Shown: positions 54,511 through 62,599 of the stretch, in pieces
Numbering within the stretch: position 1 is the first letter of the stretch
How the letters are laid out: each line of letters starts with the position of its first letter
Assembly: GCF_002258315.1 (NCBI RefSeq)
Contig: NZ_NOYD01000013.1
Coordinates: forward strand, 1 to 64,000
Direction: 5' to 3'
DNA length: 64,000 nucleotides
Origin: Rhodococcus sp. 06-462-5
GTDB taxonomy: Bacteria; Actinomycetota; Actinomycetes; Mycobacteriales; Mycobacteriaceae
Notes under the pieces: generated by a model
What the model was told of the DNA's origin: nothing
The model's input: the letters and a program-made list of their open reading frames with translations, nothing else
Databases searched by the model: none
Made by a program: the position numbers and the translations under genes

Positions 54511-55845
54511 TCACTCACCGACGACGATGTAACCGTCCGTCGTCAGGGTGTTGTCCGGTCCCAAGACCAGGTTGCCGTAGGAACCGGTGGCGGGCTCTCC
54601 TGCATCACTGAAGTTCAGCGCGCCGGTGATTCCGTCGTAGTCGATATCGGTTCCGGCCTTGACGAGCGGAAGGCACTCGGCGTAGCTGGTGCACTTGGTG
54701 CCGTCCTTGGTGACGCTGTTGATGTTCGCAGCGATGTCGGTACCTGCCGTCGACTTGGCCTGCTCGGCAGCGAGCGCCGAGATGACCACCGCGTCGTAGG
54801 ACTCGCCGGCGTAGTTGAAGTCCACCAGGGCCGGATCGACGACCTTGAGACGATCCTGGAATCCGGTGCCGACATCGGTCAACGGGGTGGTGCCACGCAT
54901 CGTATCGAGCAGACCTGCTGCGACCGACTCGCCGAGGGCGTTACCCATGTTGCCGTCGACGCCGTAGACCAGCGTGCCGTCGGACGGTCCGATGCCGATC
55001 TCGTGCATACGGGTGATGATCTTCGCGGACTCCTCGAAGCCGATGATGGCCACGGCGTCCGGGTTGAAGTTCTTCACACCGTCGACCTCGGCGTTGAACG
55101 ACTGTGCGTTCGGGTCGTAGATCGTGGTCTGGATCTGGTCCGCCGCGATGCCCGCCTCTTCGAGGTTGTCCGCGGTGTTCGCGGCCAGTCCGGTGCCGTA
55201 CGGGTCGTTGAGCGCGAGGATGGCGACGCGCTGCGCACCGTCCTGGGCGATCAGCTGGGACAGGGCCTGTGCCTGCAGCACGTCGGTGGGTGCGGTACGG
55301 AAGTACTGACCCTTGTCCGGGTAGCAGACGAACTGATCGGAGGTGTTGGCCGGCGAGAACTGCACGACGCCTGCGCTGGCGATCTTGTCGATGACCTTGA
55401 GCGAGACCGAGGACGACGCTGCACCGACGATGACGTCGGAGCCGCCGGCGAGCAGGCGGTCGACCGTGGTGTTGGCGGTATCGGTCGTCGTGTCGCCCGA
55501 GTCACCGGGGATGAGCGTGACGGGCTGCTCGAGGACGCCACCGGCTTCGTTGACGTCGTTGACGGCCAACTGAACGCCGGCAACTTCGGGTGGGCCGAGG
55601 AAGGCCAGGGTTCCGGTCTCGGGGAGGAGTGTTCCCACCACCAGCGGTGCCGTGTCCGGGGTTGCCCCGGCAGTGGCCTGCTCGGGCGTGCAGTCGGTGG
55701 AGACGGTCGTTTCCGCGGCTGCAGTGCCGCCGCTGGCACTGGTGGAGTCGGTCGAGCCCGAGTCGTCGCTCGACGAACAGCCGAACAGTGCGAGCGAGGT
55801 AACGCTCAGCACCGCAGCCGTGCGGACATAGGTCCGAATTGCCAT
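54511..55845 (-). CDS. livK: branched-chain amino acid substrate-binding lipoprotein
   Basis: Periplasmic-binding-protein type receptor anchored by lipid, 444 residues. The signal peptide ends in the lipobox LALFGC (Cys23), followed by a Ser/Gly/Thr-rich linker. The two-lobed binding domain has LPETGTLAFLGPPEVAG and AGESYDAVVISALAAE. The ATG has AAGGAG 7 bases upstream. It faces the liv operon convergently, so the receptor is transcribed from its own promoter. Confidence 0.94.
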   Translation of the reverse strand: MAIRTYVRTAAVLSVTSLALFGCSSSDDSGSTDSTSASGGTAAAETTVSTDCTPEQATAGATPDTAPLVVGTLLPETGTLAFLGPPEVAGVQLAVNDVNEAGGVLEQPVTLIPGDSGDTTTDTANTTVDRLLAGGSDVIVGAASSSVSLKVIDKIASAGVVQFSPANTSDQFVCYPDKGQYFRTAPTDVLQAQALSQLIAQDGAQRVAILALNDPYGTGLAANTADNLEEAGIAADQIQTTIYDPNAQSFNAEVDGVKNFNPDAVAIIGFEESAKIITRMHEIGIGPSDGTLVYGVDGNMGNALGESVAAGLLDTMRGTTPLTDVGTGFQDRLKVVDPALVDFNYAGESYDAVVISALAAEQAKSTAGTDIAANINSVTKDGTKCTSYAECLPLVKAGTDIDYDGITGALNFSDAGEPATGSYGNLVLGPDNTLTTDGYIVVGE

Positions 55846-55958
55846 CTAGGTTCTCCTTGAAATTGCTCGTCGATGAAGCGCACCTGAGTTACATGTGGCT
55901 CACGTGTGGGTCAGACGCTAATGCTCGGAGCTGATTCGCAAGGCCTAGAACGACGCTC

Positions 55959-55976
55959 GTGACCTGACTGTGACCT
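55959..55976. promoter_or_regulatory. 7-4-7 direct repeat upstream of livK
   Basis: GTGACCT (55959-55965) and GTGACCT (55970-55976) repeat with an 11-base period. Direct repeats spaced by one helical turn are typical of OmpR/PhoP-type regulators. It lies 114 bases upstream of livK and 43 bases after the pdtaR stop. Confidence 0.4.
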
Positions 55977-56018
55977 AGGGAGTCGAAGTTTTACGTGGCC
56001 GTAGCTTTCGCGGGCCGA

Positions 56019-56651
56019 TCAGCTCTCTGCCGCAGGCTTGTTCGCAGGGGTACCGAGCGTGTCGATCACGACCTCCGCGACGGCCTTCATCGTCGTCCTG
56101 CGATCCATCGCCGCTCGCTGAATCCACTTGAACGCCTGCGGTTCTGTGAGCGATTGCGATTCCATCAGGATGCCCTTGGCCTTCTCGATGAGCTTGCGCG
56201 TCTCGAGCCGGTCCTGCAGATCCACGATCTCGGATTCGAGCGCGGAGATCTCACCGAAACGGCTCGCGGCCAACTCCACCGCAGGCATCAGATCGGCTTT
56301 GGTGAACGGCTTGACCAGATACGCCATCGCTCCGGCATCGCGAGCCTTCTCCACCAGCTCGCGTTGACTGAACGCGGTGAGAATGACGACGGGCGCAATG
56401 CGCTTCTCGGCGATCTCCGATGCCGCATCGATTCCGTCCCGACGCGGCATCTTGACGTCCATGATGACCAGATCGGGACGCAGTTCGACGGCCAACTCCA
56501 CCGCCTGCTGACCGTCGGCCGCTTCACCGACCACGTCGTAGCCCTCCTCGCGGAGCATCTCCACGAGATCCAATCGGATCAGGGATTCGTCCTCCGCCAC
56601 CACCACGCGAAGCGGGGGCTTGCCAGTACCGTGCGCACCAGGAGCATTCAT
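56019..56651 (-). CDS. pdtaR: ANTAR-domain response regulator PdtaR
   Basis: Two-component regulator acting on RNA. The 210-residue product has a receiver domain with the acid pair Glu20-Asp21, phospho-acceptor Asp65 in LVIMDVKMP and the lysine in YLVKPF, then a coiled coil (SALESEIVDLQDRLETRKLIEKAK) and a C-terminal ANTAR domain (TEPQAFKWIQRAAMDRRTTM). ANTAR proteins bind paired hexaloop hairpins in mRNA to prevent termination. Orthologue of Rv1626, activated by PdtaS, which is not in this window. ATG with AAGGAG 10 bases upstream. Confidence 0.96.
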   Translation of the reverse strand: MNAPGAHGTGKPPLRVVVAEDESLIRLDLVEMLREEGYDVVGEAADGQQAVELAVELRPDLVIMDVKMPRRDGIDAASEIAEKRIAPVVILTAFSQRELVEKARDAGAMAYLVKPFTKADLMPAVELAASRFGEISALESEIVDLQDRLETRKLIEKAKGILMESQSLTEPQAFKWIQRAAMDRRTTMKAVAEVVIDTLGTPANKPAAES

Positions 56652-56739
56652 CTGTATCGGTCTCCTTTGACTGTCATCGCCCATCAGGGCCGTCGAGCAT
56701 CTGAAGGGTACCGGTGCACGACGCCGAAAGCGCATCTTC

Positions 56740-56745
56740 TAAACT
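56740..56745 (+). promoter_or_regulatory. -10 element for the tRNA gene
   Basis: TAAACT lies 26 bases before the tRNA 5' end; no clear -35 box stands 17 bases upstream. Confidence 0.4.
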
Positions 56746-56771
56746 CGTCAATCGTTGCTTGAAAGACGCCA

Positions 56772-56848
56772 GCCCTCGTATCCCAATTGGCAGAGGAAAC
56801 GGATTCAAAACCCGTCCAGTGTGAGTTCGAGTCTCACCGAGGGCACCA
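56772..56848 (+). tRNA. tRNA with CAA anticodon (tRNA-Leu by anticodon), short variable loop
   Basis: Acceptor GCCCTCG pairs with CGAGGGC; T-arm is GTGAG-TTCGAGT-CTCAC; discriminator A and encoded CCA end it. The anticodon loop is TTCAAAA, giving CAA, which reads the leucine codon TTG. The variable loop is only five bases (CCAGT), whereas bacterial tRNA-Leu normally has a long variable arm. The base pair closing the anticodon loop is an A-C mismatch and the D-stem has one mismatch. Length without CCA is 74. Confidence 0.88.
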
Positions 56849-56911
56849 CAACACCACCCGTCGGGTCGGACGACGGTGAAGGCATTCCACAATCGCGCCT
56901 ACAGTGGAGTG

Positions 56912-57088
56912 ATGTACATACCCAGCAGTCTTCGTTGCCATGACACCAGTGCAGGCAGTTTGTGCGCAGCGAAGGTCGACCACCGGTTCGGGGATTCGGC
57001 GGACCAGTCGGCGCAGTGGGTTTATTACACCTGCAGCGCCGATTCCACCCACGAGACCGGTTACGTCGACCGCCTGGTGACTGCCTGA
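56912..57088 (+). CDS. small hypothetical protein upstream of the AAA ATPase
   Basis: A 58-residue protein with three cysteines and no known domain (MYIPSSLRCHDTSAGSLCA at the start). A TACAGT hexamer (56900-56905) stands 6 bases before the ATG, a leaderless signature, and the stop lies 3 bases before the ATPase ATG, so the two would form an operon. Not recognised; could be a chance frame. Confidence 0.45.
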   Translation: MYIPSSLRCHDTSAGSLCAAKVDHRFGDSADQSAQWVYYTCSADSTHETGYVDRLVTA

Positions 57089-57091
57089 ATC

Positions 57092-57823
57092 ATGTTCGTA
57101 GAACGTGCCTACGTCCACGCCGACGATGTCGGATCGGAGTGGCCCTTCACGGTGCCCGCAGTCGCCGACCTCGCTCGCGACGGACTCGAGTTCCTGGCAC
57201 CGGTGACAATTCTGGTCGGCGACAACGGTTCCGGTAAATCGACCCTCGTCGAGGCCATCGCCGAGGGTTTCGGAATCGACGCCCGCGGCGGGCGGGCGGC
57301 GCAGCAATACCGTCGACTCGACGAGGTGACCAGCGCCCTCGGCGAGGTACTCGAACTCGAGACCACGCCGCGGGGTTCTCGGATGCTCCGCGGCCCCCGA
57401 CTGCAGAAGCGCGGCTTCTTCCTGCGGGCCGAGACCGCCTTCGACATGGCCGAGAACCTCGGCGGCATGCCGGGTTTCTGGGACGAGAACACCGCCGAGC
57501 TGAGTCACGGCGAGGGGTTCCTGGCCATGTTCGGCGCAATGTTGGCCGAACCCGGCTTCTACGTTCTGGACGAGCCGGAATCTGCGCTGTCGTTCACCGC
57601 GAGCCTGCAGCTCGTTGCACTGATGTCCGAGCTGGGCGACGAGGGGGCGCAGATCGTCTGTGCCACCCACTCACCGATTCTGGCGTCGACCCCCGGTGCG
57701 GACATCGTCGAAGTCGGCGAACACGGCCTACGCCGAAGCACCTGGGACGAACTCGAATTGGTACAGCACTGGCGTCGCTACCTCGACGACCCGAACAGCT
57801 ATCTCCGTCACCTGCTCGACTGA
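57092..57823 (+). CDS. AAA family ATPase (SMC/Rad50-like head)
   Basis: A 243-residue cytoplasmic ATPase. Walker A GDNGSGKST (residues 43-51), a signature-like ELSHGEGFLAMF, Walker B FYVLDEPESALSF and a histidine in VCATHSPILAST are visible, as in small ABC-like ATPases that lack the coiled coil. Family members are common next to various genes and function is unassigned. Its 3' end overlaps the convergent AraC gene by 16 bases. Confidence 0.87.
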   Translation: MFVERAYVHADDVGSEWPFTVPAVADLARDGLEFLAPVTILVGDNGSGKSTLVEAIAEGFGIDARGGRAAQQYRRLDEVTSALGEVLELETTPRGSRMLRGPRLQKRGFFLRAETAFDMAENLGGMPGFWDENTAELSHGEGFLAMFGAMLAEPGFYVLDEPESALSFTASLQLVALMSELGDEGAQIVCATHSPILASTPGADIVEVGEHGLRRSTWDELELVQHWRRYLDDPNSYLRHLLD

Positions 57824-58797
57824 CCGGCCATCGACGCTGCTTCTCGACGACGCACACTTCCCGGGGACATGCCCGTTGCACGTTTGAACGCCTTACCGAA
57901 CGCGGCCTCCGACAGATACCCACTGCGCCGGGCCAATTCGGCCAGCACCACGTCCTCGGATCGCAACGTCTCGTATGCGACCTGCATCCGCCACGTCGCC
58001 AGGTAGCTCATCGCAGAGTCACCGACCAACTCGGTGAAACGTGCCGAGAACGCCGAGCGGGACATGTTCACCTTCGATGCCAGAACCGCAACGGTCCACC
58101 GCTGGTGAGGGTGTCGATGGATCAGCGCCAACGCCGTTCCGATCCGATCGTCCTGCAATGCTCCGAGCCAACCCGACTGCGCGCCCGGCGTATTCGCGAT
58201 CCACGACCGCAACGCGTGGATCACCAGAATGTCGGACAGTCGGGTGATCACCGCTTCTCCCCCGGGCTCGAGCACGCGCGCTTCGTCCGCGACCATGGCC
58301 AGAATGTTCTGCATCCTCGATTGGCTCGGGCCGGGATCGGCGTCGACCACCACCAGCGCGGGCAACAGGCGAACGAGCTTCTGCGCCGCCGGATGATTCA
58401 GTCGCACCGCCCCGCAGACGAGAGTAGCGCCGAGGCCGGCACCGCCCGCGTCGTGAGTGATGACTGCGTAGCGATCGCTGATGTACTCGTGCGGGAGGTC
58501 GCGCACGCTCGTCGCGCGAACCGACGCGTCGACGGCTGCGGCGAGCAGGTGCCCTCTCCCGTGCGGTACCAACGCGAAATCGCCGGGCACCAACTCACGC
58601 GTCGGCTCACCGGGAACCGACAACACGCAGCCACCGTCGACGACCGTGTGAAACCACAGCGCGTCCTCCATGGCGGGCAGTGCGAGACCCCAGGCTCCGC
58701 GCAACTCGGAGCGCACGTAGAACGATCCGGTCATCCGTAGGAAGTGCAGCGCCTCACCCAGGGGGTCGGACGACTTCCAGGGATCCGCGCCGCGCAT
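57808..58797 (-). CDS. AraC family regulator with cupin domain
   Basis: A 329-residue regulator. The N-terminal half is a cupin_6 sensor (LWFHTVVDGGCVLSVPGE, LVPGDFALVPHGRGHLL); the C terminus holds the AraC DNA-binding domain (WTVAVLASKVNMSRSAFSARF, then VLAELARRSGYLSEAAFGKAF). Regulators of this type usually control a neighbouring oxidoreductase or membrane gene; here the divergent gene encodes a DUF1772 membrane protein. The 122-base intergenic region holds strong symmetric repeats. Confidence 0.92.
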   Translation of the reverse strand: MRGADPWKSSDPLGEALHFLRMTGSFYVRSELRGAWGLALPAMEDALWFHTVVDGGCVLSVPGEPTRELVPGDFALVPHGRGHLLAAAVDASVRATSVRDLPHEYISDRYAVITHDAGGAGLGATLVCGAVRLNHPAAQKLVRLLPALVVVDADPGPSQSRMQNILAMVADEARVLEPGGEAVITRLSDILVIHALRSWIANTPGAQSGWLGALQDDRIGTALALIHRHPHQRWTVAVLASKVNMSRSAFSARFTELVGDSAMSYLATWRMQVAYETLRSEDVVLAELARRSGYLSEAAFGKAFKRATGMSPGSVRRREAASMAGQSSR

Positions 58798-58800
58798 GCA

Positions 58801-58861
58801 CCGATCGTCTCACGAGACGGACGATCGGACATTGAATGCGGCCTTTCGGGCATTGTCCATC
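58801..58861. promoter_or_regulatory. operator-like repeats between the AraC and DUF1772 genes
   Basis: CCGATCGTC (58801-58809) and GACGATCGG (58820-58828) are perfect 9-base arms around an 10-base centre, with an inner GTCTC/GAGAC dyad. Just downstream CATTG occurs twice in direct orientation 21 bases apart (58830-58834 and 58851-58855), the second inside GGGCATTGTCC. Two-turn direct repeats suit AraC-type binding. Confidence 0.5.
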
Positions 58862-58919
58862 CAGCTTTTCGGGGCCACAGTGGAGAACAGGACATGGCCG
58901 GCCGAAGGGAACAACTGTG

Positions 58920-59408
58920 ATGGATCGAATGCTCGCGGTCCTTACCACCGTTGCCGCCGTCGGATGCGGACTGGTTGCAGGAGTGCTGCTCGCGTTCTCC
59001 ATCAGCGTGCTCCCCGGCCTGGCAACGCTGCCGGTGCCCGACGCGATCGCCGCGATGCAGCGCTTCAACAGGGCGATTGTCGATCCGGTGTTTCTCGGAT
59101 TGTTTTTCGGAACGGCCGGGTCCTGCACTCTCGCAGCGATTCTCACCGTGTCGACCGGTCGGGGTTCACCCGTGCTCGTCGTCAGCGGAGCCGTTCTCTA
59201 CGTTCTCGGATGCTTCGCGATCACGATGAGCCTGAACGTCCCCCTCAACGACGCGTTGGCCGGTGTGGATCCCGGCAGCGCCGCGGGCACCGACGCATGG
59301 CAGAACTTCCGCGAGAAATGGACGCGATGGAACAACGTCAGGACGATTGCGGCGACTGCCGCCTGTGTCGTCCTGATCCTCGGTCAGGGCAGATCGGCAC
59401 TGGGCTGA
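58920..59408 (+). CDS. DUF1772 family membrane protein
   Basis: A 162-residue protein with four hydrophobic segments (VLTTVAAVGCGLVAGVLLAFS, FFGTAGSCTLAAIL, VVSGAVLYVLGCFAITM and TIAATAACVVLILG) and the family motifs AIAAMQRFNRAI and NVPLNDAL with WTRWNNVRT. Function of the family (anthrone oxygenase-like) is unproven here. ATG with AAGGG 10 bases upstream. Likely target of the divergent AraC regulator. Confidence 0.87.
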   Translation: MDRMLAVLTTVAAVGCGLVAGVLLAFSISVLPGLATLPVPDAIAAMQRFNRAIVDPVFLGLFFGTAGSCTLAAILTVSTGRGSPVLVVSGAVLYVLGCFAITMSLNVPLNDALAGVDPGSAAGTDAWQNFREKWTRWNNVRTIAATAACVVLILGQGRSALG

Positions 59409-59596
59409 TCGGACACCGAATCCTGGTGTCTCTTGCGGATTTCTTCCTCGAACCGCGCTATCAAGTGGTCGGTGTCGGCGGTCGAGACATCGCGCGCGCC
59501 TTCGTCCATCGCGGCATCACGTCCCCGACGCAGTGCGGCGAGTTCGGCTTCGAGTTCGTTGTTGTCGAGTACGCGTGGATCCAACATGACCTCCAT
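59384..59596 (-). CDS. DUF6158-like small protein
   Basis: A 70-residue acidic helical protein (LDPRVLDNNELEAELAALRR then DTDHLIARFEEEIRKRHQD). It resembles actinobacterial DUF6158 proteins of unknown function. The first ATG has GGGA 5 bases upstream; a second ATG follows three codons later. Its 3' end overlaps the DUF1772 gene by 25 bases. Confidence 0.65.
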   Translation of the reverse strand: MEVMLDPRVLDNNELEAELAALRRGRDAAMDEGARDVSTADTDHLIARFEEEIRKRHQDSVSDQPSADLP

Positions 59597-59644
59597 TGTG
59601 GTCCCCCGTCCGGTGCCCGCGCGGGGATTTGCTGTAATCGCGCA

Positions 59645-60163
59645 ATGAACGTCGTGCACAGTTTCGAGCCGATCGTCGGACCGGGCGCAACAACCCTGAT
59701 CCTGGGGTCGATGCCAGGCGTCGCGTCGCTGGCCGCGCAGCAGTACTACGCGCATCCGCGAAATGCCTTCTGGCCGATCATGGGAACGCTGTTCGGTGCG
59801 AGGCCCGAACTTGTCTACGACGAGCGCACCGAGCGGCTGCGCAGCCATGGCGTCGCGGTGTGGGACGTGCTGAAGCTGTGCACGCGCGAGGGAAGCCTGG
59901 ACTCGGCGATCGTCGAATCCTCGATCGAGGCAAACGATTTCGCGAATCTGTTCGCCGAGAACCCCGGCATCGACAGGGTGTTCTTCAACGGAGCCAAAGC
60001 CGCCGAGAGCTACCGTCGCCACGTGAAGACGGTGCCGCCCCACATGGCATTCGTTCGACTACCGTCGACCAGCCCTGCGCTCGCCTCGATCGATCTCGCC
60101 GCGAAGACGCAGACGTGGTCGGCTGCCCTCAGGCCCGCTCCCGCTTCGGGAAGTGCCGGATGA
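59645..60163 (+). CDS. DNA-deoxyinosine glycosylase (uracil-DNA glycosylase superfamily)
   Basis: A 172-residue base-excision glycosylase of UDG family 6 type. Motif 1 is LGSMPGVASLAAQQYYAHPRNAFWPI, the loop that holds the base, and the second motif is LPSTSPALASI. Such enzymes remove hypoxanthine (and in Mug relatives uracil or thymine) from DNA. Its last 35 bases overlap the convergent tesB gene; a ribosome site is not obvious. Confidence 0.87.
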   Translation: MNVVHSFEPIVGPGATTLILGSMPGVASLAAQQYYAHPRNAFWPIMGTLFGARPELVYDERTERLRSHGVAVWDVLKLCTREGSLDSAIVESSIEANDFANLFAENPGIDRVFFNGAKAAESYRRHVKTVPPHMAFVRLPSTSPALASIDLAAKTQTWSAALRPAPASGSAG

Positions 60164-61058
60164 GGCCTTCCTGGACGACGGTGGCCAGCAGCTGGCCGTC
60201 CATCGAGAAGAACCGTCCGGTGGCCAGGCCACGAGACCCGGCCGCGACCGGAGATTCGGTGGCGTACAGAGCCCACTCGTCGAAACGGAACGGGCGGTGG
60301 AACCAGATGGAATGGTTGACCGTCGCCGCGACGATGCGATCGAGTCCCCACGACAGACCATGGGTGGTGATGATCGAGTCGAGCACGGTGGTGTCCGACG
60401 CGTAGCCCATGGTCGCGGCGTGAAAGATCGAGTCGTCGGGCAGATCGCCGTCCGCCTTCATCCAGACCCGATTGTGGTTGAGCTTCTCGCCGGTGCCGTG
60501 CATGATCCACGCCGGATCGTTCGCGTAGCGCATGTCGATCGGCTTGAGGGCGTCGACGAACATCTGCAGCCGGTCCTCGTACCCGACGAAGTGATCGCCG
60601 AGCGGAGGCAGTGCATCGGGGTAAGGAACCTCGGGCACCTCGACACTGTGCTCTAGCCCCTTACCGAAATCCTGGAAGGCGGCGAGCATGACGAACAGCT
60701 CGTTGCCGTCCTGCACTGCGGTGACCTGGCGGTTGGCGAAGGCGCGACCGTCACGCTGCCGCGACACCCGGTACTCGATGGGCTTCTTGACGTCGCCGCC
60801 GCGGATGAAGTGCGCATTGATCGCATGCACGTCCCGCGAGGTACCGGAGACGGTGCGGCCGGCCGCGATCAGGCCTTGAGCTACGAGTTGCCCCCCGAAC
60901 GTTCGGCTGCCCACCTGCTCGGGGTGAACACCGACGAACACGTCCTCCTCGATCTCCTCGAGTGCGAGGAGATCGAGGAGCGTCTCGAGATCGGTCTTGC
61001 GTACAGCTGTAATGCTCGACGCGCTTTCGCTGACGCCGGTTCCCCCCGCTTCGACCAC
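60129..61058 (-). CDS. tesB: acyl-CoA thioesterase II (TesB)
   Basis: Hydrolyses medium and long acyl-CoAs. The 309-residue product is a double hot-dog fold: residues 25-130 include RTFGGQLVAQGLIAAGRTV and the C-terminal half has YASDTTVLDSIITTHGLSW and SIWFHRPFRFDEWALYATESP. The GTG start directly follows the pyk TAA stop and has GAGG 8 bases upstream, so pyk-tesB is one transcription unit, as in mycobacteria. Confidence 0.94.
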   Translation of the reverse strand: MVEAGGTGVSESASSITAVRKTDLETLLDLLALEEIEEDVFVGVHPEQVGSRTFGGQLVAQGLIAAGRTVSGTSRDVHAINAHFIRGGDVKKPIEYRVSRQRDGRAFANRQVTAVQDGNELFVMLAAFQDFGKGLEHSVEVPEVPYPDALPPLGDHFVGYEDRLQMFVDALKPIDMRYANDPAWIMHGTGEKLNHNRVWMKADGDLPDDSIFHAATMGYASDTTVLDSIITTHGLSWGLDRIVAATVNHSIWFHRPFRFDEWALYATESPVAAGSRGLATGRFFSMDGQLLATVVQEGLIRHFPKRERA

Positions 61059-62477
61059 TTACCGGTCCTCTTCTCCGATTCGGTGCACATGGATCAAGTT
61101 GGTCGAGCCTACTGTGCCGGGAGGGGCACCGGCCACGATCACGACCTGATCGCCCTTGTTGTACCGACCGAGTTCGAGCAGAGCCTTGTCGACCTCTTTC
61201 ACCATCGCGTCCGTCGAGCCCACATCGGGGACCAGGAACGTCTCGGTGCCCCAGCTCAGCGACAGCTGGCTGCGGACCTCGGAGATGGAGGTGAAGGCGA
61301 GCAACGGAAGCTTGGTGTGCAGACGAGCCAACCGTCGAACGGTGTCACCCGACTGGGTGAACGCAACGAGTGCCTTCGCGTCCAAACGCTCACCGATGTC
61401 ACGGGCGGCGTACGAGATGACGCCACGCTTGGTGCGCGGGACGTGCGTCAACGGAGGAACACTGTCGCCCTCGGTCTCGACGGTCTCGACGATGCGGGCC
61501 ATGGTCCGCACGGTTTCCATCACGTACTTGCCGACCGAGGTCTCACCGGAGAGCATGACCGCGTCGGTACCGTCCAGCACGGCGTTGGCGACGTCGGACG
61601 CCTCGGCGCGCGTCGGGCGGGAGTTCTCGATCATCGATTCGAGCATCTGGGTCGCGACGATGACGGGCTTGGCGTTGGCGCGGGCGATCTGGATGGCGCG
61701 CTTCTGCACCAACGGCACCTGTTCGAGGGGCAACTCGACGCCGAGGTCACCGCGGGCGACCATGATCGCGTCGAATGCGAGCACGATGGCTTCGAGGTTG
61801 TCGACGGCTTCGGGCTTCTCGAGCTTGGCGATGACCGGAACTCGGCGGCCGACGCGGTCCATCACGGCGTGGACGAGTTCGACGTCCGCGGGAGAACGCA
61901 CGAACGACAGGGCGATGAAGTCGACACCGAGGGCGAGGGCGAACTCGAGGTCGGCGATGTCCTTCTCGCTCATGGCGGGAACGGAGACGTCCATGCCCGG
62001 CAGAGACACGCCCTTGTTGTTGCTGACCGGTCCACCTTCGGTGACACGGCACAACACGTCGTTGCCTTCGACACCGGTGACCACGAGGCCGACCTTGCCG
62101 TCGTCGACGAGCAGGCGGTCGCCTTCCTTGGCGTCCTGGGCCAGCTCCTTGTAGGTGGTCGACACCCGGTCGTGAGTGCCCTCGCACTCCTCGACGGTGA
62201 TGCGGATCAGCTCGCCGGCCGCCCAAGTGGTCGAGCCCTCGGCGAAACGGCCGAGACGAATCTTCGGTCCCTGCAGGTCGGCCAGAATGCCCACGGCTTT
62301 GCCGGTGGCGTCCGATGCTGCGCGAACCCTCTCGTAGTTGGCCTGATGATCGGGGTGATCACCATGGCTGAAGTTCAGTCGTGCGACATCCATTCCACTC
62401 TCGACGAGTTCGCGGATGCGCTCTGTGGTTGCGGTTGCGGGTCCAAGGGTGCAGACAATCTTCGTACGTCGGCTCAC
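61059..62477 (-). CDS. pyk: pyruvate kinase
   Basis: Transfers phosphate from phosphoenolpyruvate to ADP, the last glycolytic step. The 472-residue product begins RRTKIVCTLGPATATTERIRELV and carries the active-site signature VIAKLEKPEAVDNL, MVARGDLGVELPLEQVP and the effector region at the C terminus. The GTG start has no ribosome site; TAGGCT stands 7 bases upstream, a leaderless signature. A palindrome lies 59 bases upstream. Confidence 0.97.
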   Translation of the reverse strand: MSRRTKIVCTLGPATATTERIRELVESGMDVARLNFSHGDHPDHQANYERVRAASDATGKAVGILADLQGPKIRLGRFAEGSTTWAAGELIRITVEECEGTHDRVSTTYKELAQDAKEGDRLLVDDGKVGLVVTGVEGNDVLCRVTEGGPVSNNKGVSLPGMDVSVPAMSEKDIADLEFALALGVDFIALSFVRSPADVELVHAVMDRVGRRVPVIAKLEKPEAVDNLEAIVLAFDAIMVARGDLGVELPLEQVPLVQKRAIQIARANAKPVIVATQMLESMIENSRPTRAEASDVANAVLDGTDAVMLSGETSVGKYVMETVRTMARIVETVETEGDSVPPLTHVPRTKRGVISYAARDIGERLDAKALVAFTQSGDTVRRLARLHTKLPLLAFTSISEVRSQLSLSWGTETFLVPDVGSTDAMVKEVDKALLELGRYNKGDQVVIVAGAPPGTVGSTNLIHVHRIGEEDR

Positions 62478-62484
62478 GAGGGCG

Positions 62485-62490
62485 AGCCTA
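62485..62490 (-). promoter_or_regulatory. pyk -10 element (leaderless)
   Basis: On the minus strand TAGGCT (62485-62490) ends 7 bases before the GTG, so transcription should begin at the start codon. Confidence 0.45.
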
Positions 62491-62536
62491 GCCGCTGGAC
62501 GGCGCGTTCTCTATCGCAGACGCATCCGACCGAATA

Positions 62537-62550
62537 CTACCGATCGGTAG
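62537..62550. promoter_or_regulatory. 14-base palindrome upstream of pyk
   Basis: CTACCGATCGGTAG is a perfect palindrome, of the type bound by TetR-family repressors. It lies 46 bases upstream of the pyk -10 hexamer and 50 bases after the gltD stop. Confidence 0.55.
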
Positions 62551-62599
62551 CCACGCTACCGTCCTGCTGAGAACGTCTGTACCGGTTCAGAGATGGGGG

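Noticed and set aside
58105..58740. 211-codon plus-strand frame opposite the AraC regulator
   Set aside because: Shadow frame over a complete two-domain regulator.
61156..62154. Long plus-strand frames opposite pyk
   Set aside because: Ser/Thr/Arg-rich shadow frames over a well-supported enzyme gene.
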